Assembly: GCF_001659605.2 (NCBI RefSeq)
Contig: NC_035161.2
Location: 27,451,691 to 27,515,690 of the forward strand
DNA: 64,000 nucleotides
From: Manihot esculenta
Lineage: Eukaryota > Streptophyta > Magnoliopsida > Malpighiales > Euphorbiaceae
Direction: 5' to 3'
Below are positions 32,101 through 41,860 of this stretch, piece after piece (within the stretch, counting starts at the first letter, position 1; every line of letters starts with the position of its first letter). The position numbers and the translations under genes were made by a program. The notes below the pieces were generated by a model. The model searched no databases. It was not told the origin of the DNA and was given only the letters and a program-made list of their open reading frames with translations.

Positions 32101-35100
32101 GATATAGTAAAATGTGAAAGAAAATGACAAAAACGTTAAGGTATCAAATTTATCAATCCTTAAAGCAATATCATTAAACCCGCACCATACCAATCAGTCG
32201 GACCAGTGAATCAGACCTCGATGGTTTGAGTTTGTAATAAACCGAACAAGGAGCTGATCCAGTAGGAACAGGTTGACCCGGCTGTCAAATTGGTGTGCAA
32301 GTGTGAACCTATTGACCCAGTTGAGTCAAATAGTTCATAGAATCAACATTTTTTCCAAAGCTTTGAAGAGATGGATTGAACTCAAGACCTCTTAAAAGAC
32401 TTCAAAATCATAACCAATTGAGCTAACTTGACAATTGTTTAACTTTTTATGCTGATGCATGTATATATCATAAATTTAATGAGATGATACGTTTTTATAT
32501 TAACATTTCATAAAAATTAAAAAGATACATTTTTTATTACTCATAAATGTTGAAAATAGTTAATAATATCTAAAATTAATTACTTTATGTAAAATTTTAA
32601 ACTACTATTAATATAAATATAATATAAGTAATGTTGAAAGCTTGATATTAAATAATTAATTAGATTTATTTATTTATCTAAATAGTTATTACACTTAATT
32701 AATTGATGTACGTTTTATAAATTTTTAATCACCCACCAATTGAACCATTGATCTACTGGTTGAACTACCAACCCATCCACACAGTCCCTTCACCGGGTCA
32801 ACCTCCAGTCCCGGTTCAATAACACTGCCTGAAAGTGTATTTGAGATTTTATTCAACTGAATGGAGATGAAGATATCCGCAGCATAGTCATTGTAACATA
32901 AATTCATTATTCAAATACCCAGGTAATATCCTCTACCTATTAATACTTTAATAATAAAATAATGACCATTTACACCATTGCAGTTCAGGCACACAGTTTC
33001 TACAAAGCAAACCAATTTCTATCAATTTTTAATCATTTCTTTTTTATAAGGCAGCAAAAGCAAAGAGGCTACTGCACAGTATTTTTCAACTTCTAGAACT
33101 AAACTAGCAACAATAACTAAGACACTTTTTGCCTTTATACTGTTTTACTGAAGGTACAAGGAAGCAAACCAAAAATGTGAATTTGTAGGGGGGAAATTTC
33201 AATTTTTTTTTCTTTTAAGAAAAATATTGCTTTATTTTTTTTTTGTAATTATGAAAACAAATGGGAAGAAAGACCAAGTGCCTTAATAACAAAGAACATG
33301 ATTAGATGCACACAAGAAACAATGTCGACAGTCAACAAAAAGTAAATATGTTACTTCTCCTTAGTTGGTTGTATGAAGTATATAGCGTCCATAGAGGGCA
33401 ACGGTTGCCTTCGTCTGAATATATCTTCTACCACTGCAAGGGGAAGAAAAAAGAAACAAGCAAAAAGAAATAACTTCTGGAGAACAAAAACAGCAATCTG
33501 AACTTCAGCATCTTATGCATCATATGCTTTGTATCTGTTTCACTGTCTAAGTCTACTTTACATGAAGGTTGGTCACCATCATAAATAATGATGAACAATA
33601 AGGAAGTCACATAAAAACAGTTTTCTTACTTTTTTCTATAGATTTTCTGTTCCTTAGAAATATTTGTTGCACTAATTGAATCATATTTGCATTTACTTAG
33701 TACTATATCAACAAATATCGACTTAATGAACTATAAAGCCCTAGTAATTACCTAGTTGGGTCAGGTATATGGATCTAATTGCCCCATTTCATTTAGTTTA
33801 GGGCTACATCTTGAAAAATATCTAAACTTGCCACACCCTTTCTCACTGCTTCCCGCTAATGTCATCCTAAGTATAGTCCTCATTTTCTTATCTCTTGTCA
33901 CTTAAGTTCAGTATCCTTAATCTTTCACACTGACGAATTTGCTCATAATGGACAAAATATTAACATTAAGCCAAAAGAAGGGTGACTAGTTCATGAAGCA
34001 ATCCCACATTTGTGAGCTCTGGGAAGGGTTGATGTACACAGCTTCCCTCTGCTTGGTAGTGAGGATTACTTGTAATTGCTTATGCTTGCTTTCAATGGTA
34101 ATTCCTTATGCTCGTAATTGCTTATGCTTACCATTGATTGCTTGTAATTAATCTATCTTATTCTATAATCAAAGCCTTCTCTCTACCTATCTTAGATTAA
34201 AAAAATAATTGCGAATTACATTCATGACTAATGGCATAGCTTTCGTAAAGAATATAAGATATATTTTGGATCCTATATAGTAAAACTTTTAACTATTTAT
34301 GAAAAAATAAAATAAAACCATTGCAGGAGCATCAAAACAGGGTACCAAGTTCATCAAATAAAAGAAAAATAACAAATTAAATTCTTTGCAAGATCACACT
34401 AATTACAGGTTTGATACACAATAGGATCATCCCGGAATAAATTAAATGCATTTCTCTTGAGAAAGAACTAAGAAGTAACAATCTACAAGTATGTTTGACA
34501 AATCTTTTATAAATATTTTTGCACTATGAACATGAATTAAATATATAGGTGAAAAATTCAAGATAGTTTCTGTAAAACAAAGATGAATATGCAAAAATTA
34601 AATTTGAATTTTGCAGTTTGTGACCCTTTGAAAACCAACAATAATTGGATCCCAAATTAGTTATGCCCCAGCTGAGCCACCCCAGTAAAATGAAATTACC
34701 CATTTTTACAGTCCACAGCATATGTCAAAAACATTTTGACAGAACACAGCAAAAGCAGCCTAATTTTCAGAGGTCAATTCTAACTCTTACATGAAACTCC
34801 TGCCTGGGTGATATCGGCCATCTTGCATGCATAAGACATAATCTTTACAGTAATTTTGTCCATGATGAGTACCTAGCATAAGATATTCAAGAGCTAGCAC
34901 CTTAAAAATGAAAATTTCAGAGAATGAAAAAGGTGGCAGGAAAAAGAACAATCAAACCAGAAAAAAAAAATTAAAACAGAAAAAAGCATGCTGTATAAAA
35001 TAAGTAAAAGACCAAAAGAAAGATTCAAAAGGAGATTAGAGAAAGGAAAACAATCTTGCAAGCATGCATGCATGCAAATAGCAATTTCAATTCCAATTCC

Positions 35101-37801
35101 ATCCAGAAGCCCCCTCCTCTGGCAATAAAGACCCGTAAAACTAATGAAAAAAGATAAAAGAAATGTAACAGAAGACCTGCCTCGGTCTTTCCTAAAAGGC
35201 ACCATTATAAATCAATTGATTCCAGAAAAACACAGAATATTTAGTCTCCATCTTATCCAAGCTTGTGTATGAACAACCTTATAGATATTACCAGTCCATC
35301 TTCCTAACTGACCTTGTTAATTGAACATACACATACCAACGGTATGTTTATAAAGCTGAGACAAGCGTATGTATGGCAATTATGTGATGTACAACTGTAC
35401 TGTACATATATAACCACAGTCATAGACACAGAACATCATCTCATTTTATCACCTTTCATAAATAAGATCATATTTCATGCACCATATCAAAGATCAACAC
35501 ATACAATAATTTAAACCCCATCAATGATTGCAAAGCTCTAGAAAAAATATGTTCAATGAGAGATGAGGAGAAAAAGAAGCAACATATGACTTCCTTCTTA
35601 AGTGATTAATTGAAAAAGAAAATGCAAAGTGCTCACACTAGAAAGAAAGCAAAAGCACTTCTGTAGGAGATCCAGTCCACATAAAGGGACTTATTAGATA
35701 CAAACACGTCCAACAGATCCAAAATCTAGAGTCATATATAGTAGGCTGCAACACACTCAATATGCCATCAGAAAGAAGCTAGATAGATAGCACTCATAAT
35801 TAAAATAAAATAAAGAAAAATAATCCTAAAACTCTATGAAAAGCTATTCCATTTAATTGGTGCCAAAGAATTTCATCTATGTACTATGTGCTCCATGCCA
35901 CAGATTAAATTTCAATATTTACCCCTTGTAAAAGCATGATCCTCTAAAATTTTCAATATTAGCAGGGGGGAAATTTGCTCAAAATACCTTCCAGGTTGAC
36001 TTTGAGTCCCCTGCTTTTGCCGACTGAAGCATTTCAAGTAATAAACCTGAACAAACAACAAATTCAGATTGAAAAGTTATCAGCCCAATTAACCTTCATA
36101 AGAAGCAACATGGCTATGCATAGTTTCCAACAATATCAAAAGAAATGAAAACAGAAAATATCAACAAATTTAAGATGGTCTATGAACCCAGCCTGGCAGA
36201 CTCTCCTTCTTTGTCCCTCAAAAGGATTGGCTTTCCCATATTATTTCGAGCAAAAAGTTAATGACATGAAGAATTGAAAAACATTATAATAATACTGCAC
36301 TTGCTTAAGTGTGATAAAGGACCTTGCTATATGTCAGAATTAGAACAAGAGATAGCTAGGAGTATGGACCTGCCTTTCACATCATTAAACCAACCATCAC
36401 TAATTTATTCCATAATCTTGCGCTATAAAAATAGATGAAAGGGTTGTTTCTTCTATCCATCCACTTTATCATGATCACTAACCAATCCCAACCACTAGGA
36501 TTGATACAACAGCAGCAGTCAGCAGCAAGATATGCGTTGCTTGGCATTTTCTTATTTTAACCAAATTCTATATCATGGCAAAACATCTGACCTAATGGTT
36601 GCTAGAAAGCAACAACCAAGTTAAGTTAAAATCTGGAAACTCTGGATACTCTCCGCATAGAATATGTGTTAGTATAGCAGATTATCGACATTGCCAGTGT
36701 CCATAAAATGCCAAGAAAAACAAGCAATGTACCAAGCAAAATGGTGGAACATATCCCCCTCAAACTTATCAGTCATTCTGCCATGAAACTAAAGCCATAA
36801 ATCATCTGGTTTACCATCTATGGCACAGAAGTATGTAGAATATGGCTGGCAATGGACACGCCCCTCTATATCATCGCAACATCACAACTCCAAAAGAAAC
36901 CTTAATTAACATGTTAGGCAGCCCAAGCACTTCCCTTCTATCTGCATTTTTTTTTATCTAAATACAACAACTACAGACTTCAGCTCATTAATCACATTAT
37001 TCTTTATGCAATTTTTGTTCCAAAAATGTGAATTTGCATAGGAAAACACCAATCTTCGAATAGAAATAAGATGCAGAACCCCTATATCTCTATTTCACAT
37101 TTCAGCTTCCTGAATCCCCCAGAATCCGAATACCAAGATAAATCTCTCATCCCCAGGATCTCAAAACCAAAATATTCCTCATGTGCATCCTAATTCTTGG
37201 AGTCATCCATAGAAGACATAAGTTACATGATAATTAAGTCACTATGATGTAATAACATAAGCTAAGTAGCCAAAGTTAAAAATAAACCTGAAAATTTTAG
37301 CAAGAGTTAGAATTGCCAGCTGCAGCGTAAAAAATAAAAGAAATAAAGGGAAAAATGATCGAGGTAACCGATAATTCAATCCCAATAATGTTTTTTCAGT
37401 CAGCTACACTGAACTTATAACAGACATAGCTGATGAAGAACTCTGACATACTTCAAATAATTATATAAGACATCTCAAGTTAAGAATAATACTATTTGCA
37501 AATCATCCACTTTCAAAACTAGTGAACGATATCATCAGAATACCTTAATATAAATCAGAAGTTAGATTAACGCTTCAAGAGAGCAAATTACTCATTGCAT
37601 TAACAGAAAACCAGAAAAGAACAGAAACATTACGAAAATGGAAACGATCAAAGCATCATTTCAGATTGAATTGAAAATGAAAAAGAAAACAATTCAATTG
37701 AAATATCCAGAGAAGAAAGAGAACTTACGTTCACGGCTGATTTGTCTAAAATTCTTGTAGTCGGCACCATAAGATGAAAAGTCAGAATCCGAGAAGGACA
37801 T
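14109..37801 (-). CDS. KEU: SEC1/Munc18 family SNARE-interacting protein, KEULE-like, 21 exons, 663 aa
   Basis: SM proteins clasp syntaxin and drive SNARE-mediated fusion; KEULE acts with KNOLLE at the plant cell plate. Exons in transcript order: 37729-37801, 35988-36046, 34791-34872, 33355-33433, 31653-31703, 31458-31554, 31262-31294, 30152-30277, 29882-30073, 29722-29805, 29531-29629, 29376-29452, 26887-26980, 21175-21300, 21001-21096, 20729-20848, 20566-20643, 14823-15013, 14460-14550, 14253-14342, 14109-14162. All introns are GT-AG and the 1992 nt give an unbroken frame. Hallmarks: [13 protein letters not shown] near the N-terminus, [102 protein letters not shown] and a C-terminal LSLDDIQI. 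Length matches the Arabidopsis protein. Introns 13 (21301-26886) and 17 (15014-20565) hold copia copies in antisense. The sequence looks closer to KEULE than to SEC1A/B; the exact paralogue is inferred. Confidence 0.93.
15449..15909. mobile_element. Candidate hAT-type MITE in SEC1 intron 17
   Basis: The left end tagggctgatca and the right end, which reads caaggatgtgca in reverse complement, resemble hAT terminal repeats. Flanking 8-mers atgaccat (15441-15448) and gtgaccgt (15910-15917) agree at six of eight positions, fitting an aged 8-bp target duplication. The interior is rich in ggtttgg/ttcaatt words typical of plant MITEs. No coding capacity. Confidence 0.45.
16148..16334 (+). repeat. 5' LTR of copia 1
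   Basis: 187 bp, starting tgttataag and ending tttctaca (TG...CA), immediately followed by the tRNA-Met-type primer site. Confidence 0.9.
16335..16346 (+). other. Primer-binding site of copia 1
   Basis: tggtatcaaagc, one change from the common plant copia initiator-Met primer site tggtatcagagc. Confidence 0.85.
16546..16660 (+). repeat. actgtt minisatellite in the leader of copia 1
   Basis: Nine spaced copies of actgtt within 115 bp, in longer units such as tcggcactgttcacg and gtggtactgttca. The sibling element at 23884 has only one tactgttcat here, so the array expanded in this copy or lineage. Confidence 0.8.
16711..20074 (+). pseudogene. Copia 1 pol remnant (protease-integrase-RT-RNase H)
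   Basis: Starting at the ATG at 16711, the frame jumps from the gag N-terminus straight to the protease region because of the gag deletion (junction about 16788-16793). The protease motif is [13 protein letters not shown], where the usual third residue of DSGA is replaced by T. The GAG-pre-integrase block and integrase start follow. A stop at about 17620 and an extra A in an A run near 17748 break the integrase core. The downstream frame (to 20074) is long and clean: integrase tail with [19 protein letters not shown] with [22 protein letters not shown] and YVDDIVI, and RNase H with [15 protein letters not shown]. It cannot move by itself. Confidence 0.88.
20082..20174 (+). repeat. 3' LTR of copia 1, truncated to 93 bp
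   Basis: Matches the first 93 bp of the 5' LTR with two substitutions; similarity ends abruptly at atcatag. The remaining half of the LTR and the right target copy are missing. Confidence 0.88.
20175..20340. repeat. Unidentified AT-rich insert after the broken 3' LTR
   Basis: Starts cggaaaaccctaaac and repeats words such as aatagaaatct and attcctaaat. Its texture suggests a remnant of another LTR, read in reverse, but no boundary or homologue could be shown within this window. Confidence 0.25.
21912..21997. repeat. Direct repeat of 30 bp, 56 bp apart, in SEC1 intron 13
   Basis: The text from aaacatatcactcctacatt through gtccct occurs at 21912-21941 and again at 21968-21997. Confidence 0.85.
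22480..23883. other. AT-rich part of SEC1 intron 13
   Basis: About 1.4 kb of AT-rich sequence with no frame or element recognised, apart from a 20-bp tandem duplication at 23603-23642 and an att-rich patch at about 23465-23495. Confidence 0.55.
23603..23642. repeat. 20-bp tandem duplication
   Basis: agttataatatgtttcac occurs twice with a 20-bp period just upstream of copia copy 2. Confidence 0.85.
23884..24068 (+). repeat. 5' LTR of copia 2
   Basis: 185 bp, tgttataag...tttctaca, clearly the same LTR as copia 1 but more diverged. Confidence 0.88.
24165..24360 (+). other. GC-rich leader of copia 2
   Basis: Between the primer site and gag lies about 195 bp far more GC-rich than anything around it (gccggcgag, gcgccgccac, ggccttacgcgcc). 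Copia 1 lacks most of this block, so this copy preserves the longer leader of the family. Confidence 0.7.
24482..26532 (+). pseudogene. Copia 2 gag-protease-integrase remnant
   Basis: The frame covers a copia gag ([17 protein letters not shown] at the N-terminus), a CCHC knuckle [14 protein letters not shown] near residue 260 and the protease motif [13 protein letters not shown]. The position matching the ATG of copia 1 reads ACG, so the start codon is lost. A one-base deletion near 25645 shifts the frame, after which several in-frame stops occur in the integrase. Dead copy, but the only local witness of the family's gag. Confidence 0.85.
27300..27720. repeat. Degenerate AT-rich minisatellite in SEC1 intron 12
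   Basis: At least four imperfect units of about 70-80 bp recur, each with aaattaaaaa, a ttattttaattttttt block and a gactaattttaatttt-like block. Units begin near 27315, 27391, 27472 and 27545, and a decayed fifth follows. Each unit is partly self-complementary. Confidence 0.55.
31753..31772. repeat. (AAAG)n microsatellite
   Basis: gaaagaaagaaagaaag in SEC1 intron 4, on the plus strand. Confidence 0.8.
32165..32832. mobile_element. Candidate inverted-repeat element in SEC1 intron 4
   Basis: The left part (about 32165-32345) and right part (about 32735-32832) are imperfect inverted copies, with the exact pair ggttgacccgg (32271-32281) and ccgggtcaacc (32793-32803). The gaaccgg/cggttcaa style is typical of common plant MITEs. 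The middle is AT-rich and non-coding. Limits are approximate and no target duplication was defined. Confidence 0.4.
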
Positions 37802-37973
37802 GATGATGGATCCACAAACACAACAAACTGCATATATCTGCTTAGTGATGGTAGTTGATTAGGGGTTGAAGAGACAAAAATTAAACACAGAAATGCGAGA
37901 TCAAAAAGGCATACTATAGGCGTTAGCGAGAGGGGAAAAAGAACGTACATACAAAGCATTCTTTCTTAATTCT

Positions 37974-37983
37974 TATTTATATA
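37974..37983 (-). promoter_or_regulatory. TATA-box candidate of the SEC1 gene
   Basis: tatataaata on the minus strand, about 175 bp before the SEC1 start codon. The distance leaves a plausible leader of about 140 bp. No transcript evidence is available. Confidence 0.45.
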
Positions 37984-38460
37984 TTTTCCTTTGAACTAAT
38001 TACCAAAAACTACCTGAGGTTTGGCGACTTTTCTAAATATATCCTGTGATTTAATTTGTAATAAAAAAAAATCAATTTGCTTTCACTAAGGTTTTTTCTC
38101 TACTATTATTAATAAATGTTAAAGTATTAGAATAAATTATATTTTAATTATTAAAATTTTATAAAATATATAATTTAATCTATATATTTTTAAATTTAAT
38201 AATAAATTTTTATTTTATAATAAAATAGTCATTTAATTATAATTATTAAAATTTTATAAAATATATAATGAGTTTTTCTTATTACAATAACTAAAGATTA
38301 AAACACTTAATATTTTAAATAAACAAAATAATTAATTAGTAAATCAATATATTTTTTAAAATTAATAAATCAACTAATAAATTTATTTATAATCTAAATA
38401 TTAAATAATAAATTCCCTTATTTATAAGGTACTGAGAAAGAAAATTTTCAAAGAAGTATA
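37984..38460. other. AT-rich intergenic DNA
   Basis: Nothing recognised upstream of the SEC1 promoter apart from AT-rich sequence. Confidence 0.55.
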
Positions 38461-38466
38461 AATTTC

Positions 38467-38986
38467 TTGGAGAGAAAGAGAGCGACACATAAGCACATAA
38501 AATTTTATTTATTTTTATGTAGATTGGTGTTTATTTTGGACCTGTGATTGGTGTATTGTTTGGTTTTAATTTTCTGGATCGTTTTGTTTTGCGGGAGGAT
38601 TGTTATTGGTTGACGAGACATTTCGAGAATTATACTGCCATAACCAGCTGCTACCACTTTCATTGGCTGTGGAGCGGCTGTAAGCCCTATCTTGTCCCTT
38701 TATTGCGAGTGGTGTTTGGCTTACTGAAGTCTCAAAATCCTATATATGGTGGTTTTGGATATGATTGGTTATCGATTGATGGTTTTGCATGGTGGTGTTT
38801 TGGGTTTTGCTTAGTTGTTAGTTTTCTAGTGTCATTTTTTCAGGACGACAATGATTTTGGGGCTGTTGGTCTATGAAGTGGGCTGGGTTTTGGAGTTTGA
38901 CATAGATTTCTGATTATTGGCTTGAATCTTATTATGTACTTAGTCCAATGAGCCTTTAATGCAACACACTTTTCAGGTTAAAAAAA
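38467..38986 (+). repeat. A-tailed T/G-rich retroposon-like segment
   Basis: A 520-bp T/G-rich block with higher GC than its flanks ends in aggttaaaaaaat at about 38976-38987. Near its start it shares aaagagagcgac (38475-38486) with another such block at 62983-62994. The 110-codon frame at 38544-38876 has no recognisable domain and is probably chance. Confidence 0.35.
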
Positions 38987-39330
38987 TATCATTGAGAGAA
39001 ATGATAAATATTTATTTGGTATTTTGCCTTAAATGTTTGACCATCATTTTAACAAGATTATTTATATCACAGAAATTAAATAATAAATGATAAAATTAGC
39101 AAATGGATTAATTATATACTTTTAAGAGTTCATAAATATTTTAAGGTATTTTTTAAAATTGAGAGATTTAATTAATGAGTTTTTATTTTTTTTTCAAAAA
39201 TAAAATCAGCATTTTAAATTTTAAAAGTAAATTAAATATACAATTATTCATTTCATATTTTATTCTTTTTTTACAACTCCCCTTAATGTTATAGTTTACT
39301 TGTTTACTCATCTTTGTATTTTTATGAAGC

Positions 39331-40150
39331 TTTTTTTTCTAGAGATAAAATAGATTCACTACTGGTATAAAAACTAGAATTACAATTGTAGAAGGCCCAA
39401 ATCACTAAAAACAAAGTATCAAAACTACCCCAATCCAAAAAAGAACAAGCCAAGGCCTAAACAACAAACCCTAATCTTTAGAGCAAGGGAGAACTAGAAG
39501 CGAAGCTTTAATGCCACTCCATCCCAAAACTTGAGCTTTGTCGGAAACCAAATGGAAGAAGGAAAATGTTGCAGGCATTGAGGAAACTAGACATAAAAAG
39601 CTATAAGAAGCCTTCAAAAGCATGAAGGAGAAAGGGTTAATAAAAAACATCAAACAGAAGACTGTGAGCCACTAAAGTGAGAGGGATCTAGAACCGGTGG
39701 GAGCGATCGAGCGATGCAGCAGAGCTCCTTTGTATAGGTAGCCTTCCAGAAATTGGATGCTTGAGAAGCCAAACATCAATAGTCTCCCTAAGAGGTACTA
39801 TACCAAGAAAAAGTCAGAAATCCATCTTCCCCATAAACAACCTAGATCTAGTCAACGCTAAGAACCATTATCAAAACCTTCATCCTACATGTCAATAAAA
39901 CTGCAGAGAACACTAGAAAAACGAAAAGGAAAGGCAAACAAAAGGCATATCTCTTCTAAAACCCTTGACTTGAAGCACAATCTGCGCCCATAATAACTAA
40001 AAGAAAATATTTACACCAATCAAAGCCAGGGAGGAAGGAATCCATGAAACTTCGGGTGGAAAAGGAGCATATTGTTATGAAGTGAAAGTAAGATTGTAAA
40101 CCCAACAGAATTCAACTAATCCTCTCTCAAAAAGCGACAACCATAATGAA
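39331..40150 (-). repeat. A-tailed non-coding retroposon-like segment, reverse orientation
   Basis: On the minus strand about 820 bp of T/G-rich sequence ends with an 8-A tail (T run at 39331-39338 on the plus strand), preceded by text like that before the tail of the segment at 4383-5245. No coding frame was recognised and no target duplication was found. Confidence 0.35.
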
Positions 40151-40276
40151 AGTATAAACTTATGCACCCAAAATGAAAACAAAAACTTAAACTAGATATT
40201 ATTACACATATGAAAAAAAGGAAGAAATTTAAAAAATAATTAGAGAAGAAAAGTATGATGATTATATTAATGAAAT

Positions 40277-40739
40277 CGGAGATTTACTATTTAATTTTTA
40301 GTATTATTTTTATTAGTAAATTAATTTTTCAGTTTTAAAATATTTATTAAAACATTTTTATTAAAACATTTTTTTTGTTAAGGATACAATCTTTCCATCT
40401 ATTTTTATTTAATTGACCAAATTTTCTTTTTTTTTTCTTTTTTGATTTTTTTAAATTATTTCGTTTTTAATTTTTTTTAAATTATTTTATTTACTAGGGA
40501 AAAAAATAAAATTATTTTAATAAATTTTAAAAAATATAACAATTTAGTTATTAATAATAATAGTATTCAGAAATTAAATAATGTGATTTATTTGACATTT
40601 ATTTTTAATAAAAAATATGATAAAATAACTATTTTATTAACGAATAAAAAAATAAAAATATTTTAATAAATTTTTAAAAATATAAAATTTAATTTATTAA
40701 TAATAACAATACACTAAAAATCTAAATAATAAATCTCTT
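40277..40739. mobile_element. Mutator-like inverted-repeat element 3 (short relative)
   Basis: 463 bp with ends of the same family as 5552-6336: left cggagatttactatttaat, and right end reading aagagatttattatttaga in reverse complement. It lacks the polypurine core. Flanking 9-mers taatgaaat (40268-40276) and taataaata (40740-40748) match only in part, which fits an old insertion. Confidence 0.5.
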
Positions 40740-40749
40740 TAATAAATAT

Positions 40750-41591
40750 ATAAATTATTATGAACAGTAGGTATAATCAGAAGTAAGTCTTATCAAAGTT
40801 AAGTTATTTTTTCTATTTAAAATATTTCTTTATGAATTTATTATTTTCGCTATAATTATAATCTCCAACTTAATTTATAAAAAAATAGCATTAAAATTAA
40901 GTAAATACTACTCCAATTAGATACCATGATAATGAATGAAGATGCTTTGTGCTAAAAAATTAGCATGCACAATTTTGATTAAATTTAAATTAGAAGTAAA
41001 TTATAATTTCATTTTTTTATATGTTTTCAAAAATTGAAGGTGCCATTTGTTTTATTTAAAATATACAGGTTTTTTATTTTAATTATTTAATGATTTATAT
41101 TATTATTTATTTGCAAGTGAATGCTAATAACAATACTTTTGCCCATTTAAATTTATTTTTTTATAATATTTGAGGAATCGAATAGAGTGAGAAATTCTTA
41201 TAAATAATTTTGTTTTATTAAGTGAAGTAACATGTGTCTTATATGATCACCTTTTAATATTGATTCTACTTGGGTTAGCTCAAATCGTTTGTTCTGTAAA
41301 AATTTTTTGAGTGAGAAAGAAAGAGCAAGAGAAAGAGAGAGTGAGCGAAAAGGAGACAATAGAGGAGAGAAAGGTTTATCAATAGTCTGTATCATACAAG
41401 TGCGCGTGGAGAGTAATAGCGCGATAGTAGCTATTCAAAAGAGGTTTCAGTTATAGTTTTAGTATTGCCTTTTTATTTGAGTCCTTTATCGGTTATTTTT
41501 TATTTTTCATTTGAGTTATAAATACGAGTTAAAATGGATGAAAAAGAAAAGAGCCCAATCAACAAGATAGTTGCCGCCGACCCGGCAGTTC
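40750..41591. other. Intergenic DNA left of copia 3
   Basis: AT-rich, non-coding; a purine-rich patch (gagaaagagagagtgagcg) lies at about 41310-41370. No gene recognised. Confidence 0.5.
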
Positions 41592-41596
41592 AAATC
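41592..41596. repeat. Target duplication of copia 3, left copy
   Basis: aaatc, identical to 46609-46613. Confidence 0.9.
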
Positions 41597-41850
41597 TGAA
41601 AAGGATTGAAGAATTCAGCAAAATAAAAATAAATTAAGAATTTAGTTGGTGGAGGTCATAAACAGGTGCGACCTCAATCCATTTTTTTGTATATCTTAAA
41701 TCGTTACTGTTGATGTACATATATACAAAAGAAAACCTGAGCTAGCCACAGTCCAAGAATTGAAGGAGTGTGTGCTGGCATTTAGTTAGATGTAGAGCTA
41801 TTCTAACGGATTAGTTAAGATACAAAATTGACTAACTGATTTCCTTTACA
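41597..41850 (-). repeat. 3' LTR of copia 3
   Basis: 254 bp, reading tgtaaagg...ccttttca on the minus strand. Confidence 0.93.
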
Positions 41851-41860
41851 CCCCCCTTCA
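41851..41860 (-). other. Polypurine tract of copia 3
   Basis: tgaagggggg on the minus strand, directly before the 3' LTR; the primer for plus-strand synthesis. Confidence 0.8.

Noticed and set aside
38544..38876. A 110-codon plus-strand frame with hydrophobic stretches
   Set aside because: It lies in a T/G-rich retroposon-like block, which produces such frames by composition; no domain or splice context.
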